This document shows, one piece after another, positions 7,162-14,083 of a DNA stretch of 14,083 nucleotides. The stretch spans positions 1 to 14,083 of the forward strand of contig JAKVCE010000026.1 of assembly GCA_022447405.1 (NCBI GenBank), given 5' to 3'. A model generated the notes under the pieces. The model ran no database searches, was not told the DNA's origin, and worked only from the letters and a program-made list of their open reading frames with translations. The position numbers were made by a program, and so were the translations under genes. Numbering within the stretch: the first letter of the stretch is position 1; every line of letters begins with the position of its first letter. Source of the stretch: Planctomycetota bacterium (GTDB taxonomy: Bacteria > Planctomycetota > UBA1135 > GCA-002686595).

Positions 7162-7932
7162 GACCTCAACGACTATTGGCAGGAGAACAAGAACTTCGTC
7201 CTGTGCGTCGCCGCGGGCTTCCTCGTGTTCTTTATCGGCAACAGCGTCATCCAGAGCAACATCGGGGCCGACGTGGCGGCCGCGCGCGGTCGGATCAACT
7301 CCACCCAACGAGACCTCGGCAAGATCAACCTCACCAAGGCTGACCTGAGGGAAGCTGAGCGCGAAAATGAGGCGCTGCAAGTGGCCGTGGGGGAGCTCGT
7401 GGAGCGCGTGGGCTTCAAGACCCGGCCCGACTTCACCCTCGACCCGTCGCGCGGCTCTGCGAGCAATCAGTACTTCGCGCAGGTCTCCATGATCCGCGAG
7501 GAGCTCTCGCGTGAGGCCGGTCGCCTCGGCGTCACGATCCCGGATGACCTCGGCTTGCCCACCCTCGCGCCGACACGAGAAGACGAGCTCGCGCGCTATC
7601 TCGAGGCCTTCGACCTCGTTGAGCGTGTCGTCCGTCTCTCGTTCGACGTCGGCGTCCGCAAGGTCGACAAGATCAAGATCAGCCTCGACCCGAAGCTGCG
7701 CGGCCCCAAGGGCCTGGAGTCCATCGAGAAGACCCGCGTGAAGGTGAACTTGGCCGGGAACTCTGGCGCCCTGGTCCAGCTCCTGGCGGCCTGCCAGGAC
7801 GTCTCCCAAGGCCAGGTGCTCCTCGTCCAAGACTGTGAGCTCACCCCGGAGCGCGCCCGTCCCACGGAGGCTGTCATGGAGATCAACTTCATCGTCGCGC
7901 GCCCGCGCCTCGAGCTTGAGGAGGACGCCTGA
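7159..7932 (+). CDS. PilO/GspM-like membrane protein
   Basis: This 257-residue protein is a single-pass inner-membrane protein. A short cytoplasmic N-terminus (MDLNDYWQENK) leads to a transmembrane helix at about 12-29. A heptad-like coiled coil (about 35-80, rich in Arg, Asn, Glu and Leu) follows, and then an alpha/beta periplasmic domain (about 100-257). The last part has the alternating strand pattern of the ferredoxin-like fold seen in PilO and GspM (VNLAGNSGALVQLLAAC followed by ILLVQDCEL-type strands near 210-235). Sequence resemblance to named PilO proteins is weak. The assignment rests on size, topology and position right after the PilM-PilN fusion, as in pilMNO and gspLM. It would form a heterodimer with the PilN part of that protein. 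Translation is coupled on both sides by overlapping ATG/TGA. Confidence 0.72.
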   Translation: MDLNDYWQENKNFVLCVAAGFLVFFIGNSVIQSNIGADVAAARGRINSTQRDLGKINLTKADLREAERENEALQVAVGELVERVGFKTRPDFTLDPSRGSASNQYFAQVSMIREELSREAGRLGVTIPDDLGLPTLAPTREDELARYLEAFDLVERVVRLSFDVGVRKVDKIKISLDPKLRGPKGLESIEKTRVKVNLAGNSGALVQLLAACQDVSQGQVLLVQDCELTPERARPTEAVMEINFIVARPRLELEEDA

Positions 7933-7934
7933 TG
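7918..7934 (+). promoter_or_regulatory. Second copy of coupled stop/start junction
   Basis: The block is identical over 17 bases to 7145-7161, so the upstream protein again ends in EEDA and the RBS-to-ATG spacing is again seven bases. Confidence 0.6.
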
Positions 7935-10652
7935 AACATCCGCCAAGAGCAGATCGTCTTCCTCATCGCCGCCTTGATCCTCGGGGTCATGGTCTACGGC
8001 GACGTCAGCGGCGACACCTCCGGGCAGCGGACGAGGACCCGCCGCGCGGGCGCCGCGCAGGCCGTGGAGCCGATGAGCTTCCCCGCCCCCGACCTGGAGC
8101 TGGTCACCGCGCCTGACCGGGACCCCGGCGCCTTGAGCCGCTCCCTCTTCGAGCCCCCGAGGGACACGCGGCCGCTGCCGCTCCTCGCCTTCTCCATGCC
8201 GCCGCGGCCTGAGCTGCCCGGCCTCATCCCGCCCACGGAGCCAGGCCCCGCGCCGAAGCTCTACGGCGCGCACCTCCGGCGTCAGCCGAGCGAGGTCGAC
8301 CCGACGCCTGGGCTCTTCGATGAGACCGGCGCAGCCGAGGGCGCCCTCGATGAGTTCGAGACGCTCGAAGACCCCTTCGCAGAGCCGGAGCCCGTCGGGG
8401 ATGACGAGGACCTCCCCCTCGACACCGACCTCTTCACCGCGGACGAGATCGCTGAGCGGATCGCGAGCTATCAGAAGCTCTACGACTGGATCCGCCTGGA
8501 GAGCCTCCGCTTCGGGCACATCCAGAACAAGGACCGCTTCTCCCTCAACTCCCGCCCAGACGAGCCCATCGAGTTCATGGAGCTCGACATGGCGACAGGC
8601 AAACCTCGCTACCCCGGTCAGGGTGCGATCTCCTTCGAGCGGGAGCGCGTCGAGGAGTTCGCCTTCGCGCAGACGGTCCCGAACGAGATCGAGCAGAAGC
8701 GCCTGCAGTTCACTGGCGAGCTGCGCCACGGTCAGTACGTAGACATCCTCGTCTTCGCGGACTGGTGCGTCTCGCAGCGGCTCGAGACCCCCCGCGCCCT
8801 TGAGGTCGCCGAGGAGATGTACACCGCGGCCGTCTCGATCTCTGGCGGAGAGCCCGAGCCCCGCCTCGGCCTCGCGCGCTGCTTCGAGGCTGGCTTCCGC
8901 TTCGAGGAGGCCTTCGCCGTCTACAACGAGCTCATCGAGGGCGGCTTGGACACGCACCCCGCGGTGCTCGCGCGCCTCGGCGGCTTGGAGAGTCGCTTCC
9001 GCATGTACGAGCGCGCACGCGTCCACCTGACCGAAGCTGAACGCTACGGCCGCACCAGCTGGGAGGCGCAGTGGGGCCTCGGGAGCTTCCTCTTGGAGCA
9101 AGGCGAAGAGGAGAGCGCGAACGCGCACCTCGAGCTCGCCGCGCGCTTCGAGCCCTCGGCGCCTGACCTCAAGCAGACCCGCGCGGCCATCCGCTACGAC
9201 TACGGCCGCGGACTCATCGCCGCAGGCCGCCTCCGTGATGCCCAGAACTGGTTCTCCAAGTCCGTACAGGCGGACCCTGAGTTCGCTGCAGGGGACGCAG
9301 GCGCGTTGGCCTGCGCGCTGCTCTTGGGAGAGGTAGATGAGCTTGAGGTCGCGCGCACGAGCACCTTCGAGGGGCTGCTGAACTCTGGCCTCGCCGCTGC
9401 CATGGACGGCGACTGGACCTCCGCCAAGGAGCAGCTCTCGCTCGCCGCCTCGGTTGACCCGCTGAGGGCTGGGGAGGCTTGGCGCGCGCTCTCGTGGGTC
9501 GCCGGGCGCGCTGGCTACCCGGAGGAGGGGCTGCGCCTCATCGAGCTCGCCTACGAGAACGACCCCACCGACGTCTGGACCCTCTATCACCGCGGCCGCA
9601 TCCTCGCGGAGCGCGACGACCTCTTGGGCGCGCAGGAGTCGCTCCAGGCTGCGCTAGACCAGGAGCTCATGCTCCCTGACGCCCTCGCGCTCCTCGGCGA
9701 CCTCGCCTTCCGACAAGAGCAACACGATGCGGCTGAGCGCTACCTCGAGCGCGCGGTCAAGCTCGACGCGGAGGTCGCCGCCTTCCACGAGCTGCGCGGC
9801 ATGAACCTCCTCAGGCTCGGGCGCATCATGGACGCGCGCGACTCCCTCGAGCGCGCGCTCGAGCTCGACCGCTCGCGCACCGCCGCGCGGAGCTCCCTCG
9901 CTTGGACCTTCTACGCGAGCGGCAACTCCCAAGAGGCGATCACGCGCCTGCGTGAGCTCGATGACCAGCTCCGAGATCGCTCCGAGGAGGACTCCGAGCG
10001 CCTCTACGCTCAGGGACAGATCGATCGCATCGTCGCTCACGAGGAGAAGGTCGCTTGGACCGACCGCTTCGAGCGCCGCGAGCTGCGCAACGGCTGGATC
10101 ACCGATGAGAACGCGGGCCCGCTGGTGCGCATGGCAGACGGCGGCGTCTTGATCGGCGGCTCCTTCACCAAGCGCGGGCGCGCGCGGGTCTTCCGCGAGG
10201 AGATCGCGGGCAACTTCGTCTCTTTCGAGAGCACCGTCACCATCGAGCCCGGCGCGCTCTGCCGCGTCGGCGTCTTCGTCAGCCGCGAGCGCTCGCGCCG
10301 CGGTGCCCTCGACGTGCAGAACGAGGTCGCTGTGGCGCGTCACCATGACGGCAGCCTGCAGACGCGGGTCTTGAAGCGCACCGAGGGCGAGCAGGAGTGG
10401 ACGGACGTCTCCGTCGTCAACTGGGAGACGGCCCAGCCCACCATCCTGCGCATCGAGCGTCACGGCGAGAGCACGAAGACCACCTTCCGCCTCCTCGTGG
10501 ACGGCGTCCCGGTCGCGGACGGTCTGCGCGTGCCTGGGATCGGTGCGACCACCGAGCAGCTGCGCTTCGGCGTCTTCGTCGAGGGCGAGCCCGGCCGCTC
10601 CGCGAGCGTGCGCATCGACGACGTCGAGTTCATCTACAAGGAGCGCGGCTGA
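7932..10652 (+). CDS. Membrane-anchored TPR protein with C-terminal lectin-like domain
   Basis: The product has 906 residues. Residues 8-24 form an N-terminal membrane anchor, after which the chain should be periplasmic. Residues 60-110 are Pro-rich, with a SLFEPPRDTRPLPLLAF stretch reminiscent of the start of the GspC/PilP periplasmic region. An acidic linker leads to a helical region, and residues about 279-705 hold a long run of TPR-like helix pairs, clearest near 560-680 (for example DALALLGDLAFRQEQHDAAE and ARDSLERALELD). From W709 to the end is a beta-sandwich beginning WTDRFERRELRNGW and ending VRIDDVEFIYK, the pattern of LamG/3-keto-disaccharide hydrolase (DUF1080) domains. The gene sits where gspC/pilP-type genes might be expected, between pilO and gspG. 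It could be a periplasmic scaffold that also binds sugar. The exact function is unknown. Confidence 0.8.
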   Translation: MNIRQEQIVFLIAALILGVMVYGDVSGDTSGQRTRTRRAGAAQAVEPMSFPAPDLELVTAPDRDPGALSRSLFEPPRDTRPLPLLAFSMPPRPELPGLIPPTEPGPAPKLYGAHLRRQPSEVDPTPGLFDETGAAEGALDEFETLEDPFAEPEPVGDDEDLPLDTDLFTADEIAERIASYQKLYDWIRLESLRFGHIQNKDRFSLNSRPDEPIEFMELDMATGKPRYPGQGAISFERERVEEFAFAQTVPNEIEQKRLQFTGELRHGQYVDILVFADWCVSQRLETPRALEVAEEMYTAAVSISGGEPEPRLGLARCFEAGFRFEEAFAVYNELIEGGLDTHPAVLARLGGLESRFRMYERARVHLTEAERYGRTSWEAQWGLGSFLLEQGEEESANAHLELAARFEPSAPDLKQTRAAIRYDYGRGLIAAGRLRDAQNWFSKSVQADPEFAAGDAGALACALLLGEVDELEVARTSTFEGLLNSGLAAAMDGDWTSAKEQLSLAASVDPLRAGEAWRALSWVAGRAGYPEEGLRLIELAYENDPTDVWTLYHRGRILAERDDLLGAQESLQAALDQELMLPDALALLGDLAFRQEQHDAAERYLERAVKLDAEVAAFHELRGMNLLRLGRIMDARDSLERALELDRSRTAARSSLAWTFYASGNSQEAITRLRELDDQLRDRSEEDSERLYAQGQIDRIVAHEEKVAWTDRFERRELRNGWITDENAGPLVRMADGGVLIGGSFTKRGRARVFREEIAGNFVSFESTVTIEPGALCRVGVFVSRERSRRGALDVQNEVAVARHHDGSLQTRVLKRTEGEQEWTDVSVVNWETAQPTILRIERHGESTKTTFRLLVDGVPVADGLRVPGIGATTEQLRFGVFVEGEPGRSASVRIDDVEFIYKERG
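10638..10643 (+). promoter_or_regulatory. Ribosome binding site fixing the GspG-like start
   Basis: AAGGAG lies eight bases before the ATG at 10652, which overlaps the previous stop (TGATG). A same-frame ATG further upstream, at 10397, lies inside the TPR gene and would bury the prepilin leader, so it is rejected. Confidence 0.55.
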
Positions 10653-11293
10653 TGAGGCGTCCCCATCTCTCATCAAAGAGGAGCGGCTTTACGCTCATCG
10701 AGCTCCTCGCCGTGATCGTGATCCTCGGGATCCTGCTCGCCTTCCTCCTGCCGCGACTCGGTCAGCAAGAGGACGTCATCAAGGCTGGGCTCAGCGAGAA
10801 GCGGCTGCATGAGATCGCCGTCGCGATCTCCTCCTATGAGCAAGACGAGGGCGACTGGCCGGCGAGCTCTTGGAAGGGGGATTGGGGGCCGGTCCCTGAC
10901 ACGACGAACCTCGGCGTCGAGTGCCTCGTCATCCAGCTCTGGTCTCCTGATGTCGGCGGCGCGATCCTCTCGGAGGACTACCTCGACAACGCCGACGGAG
11001 ACTCTGCGAGGAAGAGCCTCACGGTCTTCCCGAACCGACAGTGCCTCGAGCTCGTGGACATGTGGCAGAACCCCATCGCCTACCTCCACAACCGCGACTA
11101 CACGCGAGAGGACGTCTACACGACCTTCGACCCGGAGACAGGAGAGCTCCTCGAGACGAAGGTGAAGGGATGGGAGAACCCCCTCACCGGGGCCCCATAC
11201 AACCCGCGCAAGTTCCAGCTCATCTCGGCAGGGATCGACGGCGCCTTCGGGACTGAGGACGACATCACGAACTTCAAGCGCCAAGACAGGTAG
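10652..11293 (+). CDS. gspG: GspG-like major pseudopilin (type II secretion)
   Basis: This 213-residue protein has a short basic leader, then the prepilin peptidase site KRSG^FTLIELLAV. Cleavage follows Gly12, the new N-terminus is Phe13 and Glu17 is at position +5. The long hydrophobic helix runs to about residue 33 and continues as an amphipathic helix with the EKRLHEIAVAISSYEQDEGDWP segment typical of GspG. The C-terminus (192-206, SAGIDGAFGTEDDIT) matches the Asp-rich, calcium-binding end of major pseudopilins. At 213 residues it is longer than the ~140-150 usual for GspG, with the extra length between about 65 and 150 (Trp, Asp and Asn rich). Pre-pseudopilins of this kind are processed and N-methylated by the PilD/GspO peptidase and polymerise into the periplasmic pseudopilus. 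No peptidase gene is in the window. Confidence 0.9.
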   Translation: MRRPHLSSKRSGFTLIELLAVIVILGILLAFLLPRLGQQEDVIKAGLSEKRLHEIAVAISSYEQDEGDWPASSWKGDWGPVPDTTNLGVECLVIQLWSPDVGGAILSEDYLDNADGDSARKSLTVFPNRQCLELVDMWQNPIAYLHNRDYTREDVYTTFDPETGELLETKVKGWENPLTGAPYNPRKFQLISAGIDGAFGTEDDITNFKRQDR

Positions 11294-11300
11294 GCCCCGC

Positions 11301-12329
11301 ATGCACGGTGCGAAGCTCAAGCTCAGGGGGGAGAGCGCGGCGCGGAGCGGGATGACCCTGATCGAACTCCTCGTCGTGATGGGCCTCCTCGCGCTGGTCT
11401 TGGGGGCGGGGCTCGGCGCGCTGGCTGGGATCGACACGGGGACCGGGCCGGCGGTCGCGGTGGTGAACTCGAGCCTGCGCTCGGCGAACAACTGGGCCGT
11501 GGCTCGCAGGGCGCCTGCGCGCGTCACCTTCGACGCGGAGACGAACACCATCCACGCCGAGGGGCTGGATGTGATCGGCACCTGGCACTTTGAGAGCGTC
11601 CCACCCCGCGGTGCCTTTGGCCTGAACGGGAGCATGGACAACATCGACCTCAGCCCAGACGGCTACATCGGCAAGGCGCTCGACCTCGAGAACGCTGTCT
11701 CGGGCGGCGGCTACTACGTCCCCGTGCAGACCAGTCCGACCTTCGACCTCTCCTCGGGCTTTCAGATCGCCTTCGCGGCGATGCCCACGGGCACGGGCTC
11801 TGGCAAGGTCCTCTCGATCGGACAGTCTGTCGGCGTCGAGCTCACCACGAAGGGCGGCGTAAAGGCGCACTTCATGGGCGAGCGCCGTGATGAGAACGGA
11901 GACGTGACCCCGACCGGCAAGGTGCAGGCGGAGACCTCCGACGGCCTCCTCCGCGTCGGGAGCTGGAGCAGGATCCTCGTGAGCTACGACCAGAGCGAGC
12001 TCGTGATCTTCGTCGAGGGCGTGCCCGCTGCCCGGACCCCGGACGTCGCTTGGGTCGTGAAGGTCGAGGGGCCGCTCGTGGTGGGCGGGGCCCGACGCCA
12101 GTGGCCCGGGCTCATCGACTCGCTCGTGGTGAGCGCCGTCGCGGCGGAGGAAGAGGTGCAGCTGCCTGAGGGCGTGAGCTTCACCGAGACCGCGCCGAAG
12201 GAGGTGGTCTTCGCCGCAGGCGGTGGGCTCGACCGCAGGGTCCACTCCGAGCCCGTCCGCTTCTCGCTGGAGTTCGCTGACTCCACGACAGAGGTGATCG
12301 AGGTCGGCGTCTACGGGACGGTCCAGTAG
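11301..12329 (+). CDS. gspH: GspH/FimT-like minor pseudopilin with inserted LamG-type domain
   Basis: The product has 342 residues. The prepilin site ARSG^MTLIELLVV places cleavage after Gly17, with Glu22 at +5. Residues 18-92 continue as a GspH/FimT-type N-terminal half (SLRSANNWAVARRAPARVTF). Residues 95-281 then form a complete LamG/pentraxin-like sandwich: it starts at WHFESV, includes GKALDLENA, GSWSRILVSYDQSELVIFVE and GPLVVGG, and ends PGLIDSLVVSAV. Residues 290-342 (SFTETAPKEVVFAAGGG to VGVYGTVQ) resemble the closing strands of the GspH fold. The lectin-like domain therefore appears to be nested in the pseudopilin, roughly doubling the usual ~150-190 residues. GspH sits near the pseudopilus tip, so the insertion could present a binding surface to cargo. 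Seven bases separate it from gspG. An internal Met18 start would delete the leader and is unlikely. Confidence 0.85.
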   Translation: MHGAKLKLRGESAARSGMTLIELLVVMGLLALVLGAGLGALAGIDTGTGPAVAVVNSSLRSANNWAVARRAPARVTFDAETNTIHAEGLDVIGTWHFESVPPRGAFGLNGSMDNIDLSPDGYIGKALDLENAVSGGGYYVPVQTSPTFDLSSGFQIAFAAMPTGTGSGKVLSIGQSVGVELTTKGGVKAHFMGERRDENGDVTPTGKVQAETSDGLLRVGSWSRILVSYDQSELVIFVEGVPAARTPDVAWVVKVEGPLVVGGARRQWPGLIDSLVVSAVAAEEEVQLPEGVSFTETAPKEVVFAAGGGLDRRVHSEPVRFSLEFADSTTEVIEVGVYGTVQ

Positions 12330-12334
12330 GGGAG
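12330..12334 (+). promoter_or_regulatory. Ribosome binding site of gspK-like gene
   Basis: GGGAG, right after the gspH stop, lies nine bases before the ATG at 12344, the only spacing that gives an N-terminal prepilin leader. Confidence 0.5.
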
Positions 12335-12343
12335 CTGCACAAC

Positions 12344-13321
12344 ATGAACATCAAGAGAGATAGGCCGTCACAGGAGACCAGCGGGCTCGCGCTCGTGACG
12401 GTCATCCTCGTGCTCGCCGCGCTCTTGGTGATGGTGACCCCCTTCCTCCTGACCTCTCGCAACGCGGACCGCGCGAGCGCCCAGCTCTTCGATCGCGTCC
12501 AAGCGGGGACGGCCCTCGACAGCGCGCGCAATCACGCCCGCGCCGTCCTGGAGACCACCCACTCCTTGCACGACAACACTCCGTGGTTTGACTCGGAGGA
12601 AGAGCTCCGCGTCACGAACCAGTTCTCTGCGGACTTCCTGAACGCCACCGACGACCGCGGCGTGATGTGGGACCTGACCGTGGAAGACCTCGCCGGCCGC
12701 ATCGACCTGAACAGCGCCGGGGTCTACGCGATGGCGAACCTCTTGCAGTCCACCGCGCGCTTCTCGGAGGTCATCCAGGGCGACATGGAGGAGCTCCCGA
12801 TCTCTGGGGGCACCCTGCCGGATCAGGGCTTCGTCTGGTCCCGCGGCGAGCTCATCGGCTACACGGGGATCGAGGATGGCAACCTCACCGGCCTGATCCG
12901 AGGCCTCGGGGCGCAGTTCGACGAAGACGGGAACTCCCTCGCTGGTCCGCGCCCATCTTCTTCTCATGGCATCGGCGCGGCCGTCATCGACCAGCGCGCC
13001 TTCGGAGTGGTGGGCTGGCGCATCTTTGACGGGCCCTTCCGGACCTTCGACTCCTACGAGCAGCTGCGAGAGGTGGACGAGATCGTCCTCTCCACGGAGG
13101 GCATCGGCGCGGACGGCTTCCTGCGCATGCGCGAGCTCGGCACCTGCTACGGCGCCGGGCGCGACGGCTCCCGCTGGCAGCGGCCCCAGCGGCTTGTGAG
13201 CGGCGTCCAAGGTGGCGTGACCGGGACGATCCGGGTGGACTCGGCGCGCTACTTCAACGTCGGCTCGACGATCGAGATCCGCGAGGGCGAGCTCAAGGAG
13301 TACGCCTCGATCGCGCCCTGA
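12344..13321 (+). CDS. gspK: GspK-like minor pseudopilin, N-terminal part (frame ends early)
   Basis: As written the frame gives 325 residues, ending at a TGA at 13319-13321. A leader ending ETSG^LALVTVILVLAALLVM places the cleavage site after Gly14. Position +5 is Thr rather than Glu, which is normal for GspK. The helix is followed by a GspK-like globular part with DLAGRIDLNSAGVYAMANLL (about 113-132), matching the first conserved Leu-Asn element of the family, and a helix-hairpin-helix-like region. The end (GSTIEIREGELKEYASIAP) stops inside a beta-rich element. The family's second element (VNINTASKEVL) is found just downstream in another frame, so the gene is interrupted rather than naturally short. 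GspK caps the pseudopilus tip with GspI and GspJ; neither is encoded between gspH and gspK here. Confidence 0.82.
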   Translation: MNIKRDRPSQETSGLALVTVILVLAALLVMVTPFLLTSRNADRASAQLFDRVQAGTALDSARNHARAVLETTHSLHDNTPWFDSEEELRVTNQFSADFLNATDDRGVMWDLTVEDLAGRIDLNSAGVYAMANLLQSTARFSEVIQGDMEELPISGGTLPDQGFVWSRGELIGYTGIEDGNLTGLIRGLGAQFDEDGNSLAGPRPSSSHGIGAAVIDQRAFGVVGWRIFDGPFRTFDSYEQLREVDEIVLSTEGIGADGFLRMRELGTCYGAGRDGSRWQRPQRLVSGVQGGVTGTIRVDSARYFNVGSTIEIREGELKEYASIAP

Positions 13322-14083
13322 CGAACGACTTCCGCGCCTTCGAGGGAGAGGTGAGGGTCTTGGCTCGCAGGCCTGTCAACATCAACACCGCCTCCAAGGA
13401 GGTGCTCGAGCTCCTCTTCACCAACCTGCAGATCCGGAACCGGAACTCTCGCGTCACGGCGCAGGAGGCGGAGCAGCTCGCGAGCGTGATCATCGAATCC
13501 CGCCCCCTCGCCGGCTTCGAGGACTTCTTGCGGCGCGTCGTCCTGCCCGCGGGCGGACTCGACGACATGCCTGACGACGCCACAGTGGTCCCGGAGGTCT
13601 TCCTGCAGGGCGGCGGCGCCTTCTTGGATCCTTGGGACGCCGTTGCGGTCTACACCAACGCGCTCAACGCGAACGACTTCTCGCTCGAGTTCTCGACGAT
13701 GCCGGTGGCCTTCACATCGCGCGAGGTGTTCGACCTTGAGCTGCGCGCGGCGGTCAACGCGAGGAGCGGGGTCGAGCGCTACTCGGCTGTGCGCGAGACC
13801 GTCGAGCTCGTCGTCCCGCAGAGCGAGCTCATGTCCCTCTGGGCGCGCCAGGCCGACTTCGACGAGGCCCTCAGGCTCACGCGGGCCGCCCCGTACTGGA
13901 TGACCGGGCCCGCCCCGACGACGCGCTTTGACCCAGCTGGCTCTGTCCCTCCGAGCCGGCTGTGGGCGCAGCTCGGCACCTATCAGGGGCAGCTCTATCT
14001 CCCAGGTGTGACAGGGAACACGGCGCAGATGAGCGACGAGGCGCCCACGCCGGAGCGCATCTTCCCCTCGACAGAGCAGGATG
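13313..14083 (+). CDS. gspK: GspK-like C-terminal part, -1 frame, runs off window
   Basis: In the frame one base back from the upstream part, the sequence is open from 13030 to the right edge without a stop. From about 13313 it reads as a smooth continuation of the N-terminal part (SIAP then LTNDFRAFEGEVRVLARR). It contains PVNINTASKEVLELLF, the conserved Asn-Ile-Asn helix-hairpin-helix motif of GspK, then a second helical part with PLAGFEDFLRRVV, and later NARSGVERYSAVRETVELVVP, which resembles a closing strand pair of GspK-like proteins. There is no good independent start: a GTG at 13351 lacks a ribosome binding site and would begin mid-domain. The segment after about 13830 (Trp, Pro and Gly rich) goes beyond a typical GspK end, so the full protein probably carries an extra C-terminal domain outside the window. 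Confidence 0.75.

Noticed and set aside
7596..9590. 664-codon open frame on the minus strand
   Set aside because: It is antisense to the pilO- and TPR-like genes, whose domains are clear. High GC leaves long stop-free antisense frames, and the translation shows no recognisable family.
9846..9863. 18-base perfect palindrome CTCGAGCGCGCGCTCGAG
   Set aside because: It lies within a TPR helix coding LERALE and arises from GC-rich codons for Glu, Arg, Ala and Leu. There is no sign of a regulatory or mobile-element role.
13300..13325. Programmed -1 ribosomal frameshifting in gspK
   Set aside because: There is no slippery heptamer, upstream Shine-Dalgarno-like stimulator or obvious downstream pseudoknot. 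A one-base deletion in a C run is simpler.
1..14083. CRISPR array, tRNA/rRNA genes, insertion sequences, phage or attachment sites
   Set aside because: I looked on both strands for spaced repeats, transposase motifs, terminal inverted repeats and tRNA-like cloverleaf ends and saw none that can be supported.

Overview
This is a GC-rich bacterial window. Every supported gene lies on the + strand, packed head to tail with ATGA or few-base junctions. The domain mix fits Planctomycetota best: prepilin-like proteins carrying LamG-type sandwiches, an FHA-transmembrane protein, a 3-keto-disaccharide-hydrolase/LamG-like C-terminus, and a CCFG-type DUF3299 pair. Other deep-branching GC-rich Gram-negatives cannot be excluded, because there is no rRNA or other strong taxonomic marker here.

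Region 1 (1-228) is the 3' end of an unrecognised gene. Region 2 (229-3439) starts with an AT-richer promoter/operator-like gap. It then carries a four-gene operon: a LolD/MacB-type ABC ATPase, a MacB/FtsX-type permease with a His/Asp/Glu-rich extracytoplasmic stretch, a DUF3299 lipoprotein, and a second DUF3299 protein that is clearly a tandem duplicate. From general knowledge, ABC ATPase + FtsX-like permease + DUF3299 sets resemble the zinc-regulated Zrg-type export/uptake loci of Vibrio. A role in metal or metalloprotein handling at the cell envelope is therefore an inference supported by the His-rich stretch.

Region 3 (3440-3640) is a non-coding gap with a strong hairpin (possible terminator), a candidate sigma70-like promoter and two short palindromes. 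Region 4 (3641-14083, running off the end) is one operon for a type II secretion / type IV pilus-like machine. In order it encodes an FHA-TM protein with a carbohydrate-binding-module-like ectodomain, a GspL-type PilM-PilN fusion, a PilO/GspM-like protein, a membrane-anchored TPR protein with a C-terminal lectin-like domain, a GspG-like major pseudopilin, a GspH-like minor pseudopilin with a LamG-type domain inserted in its fold, and a GspK-like protein. The GspK-like gene is interrupted by an apparent one-base frameshift near 13310-13321. Secretin (GspD), ATPase (GspE), platform (GspF), GspI and GspJ are not in the window.

The most notable theme is that three different subunits of this apparatus carry predicted sugar-binding-type beta-sandwich domains: the FHA protein, the TPR protein and the GspH-like pseudopilin. 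An FHA phospho-threonine reader sits at the head of the operon. This suggests an adapted T2SS/T4P-like machine that recognises polysaccharide or glycosylated cargo and may be linked to Ser/Thr kinase signalling. That is a hypothesis, not something the sequence proves.
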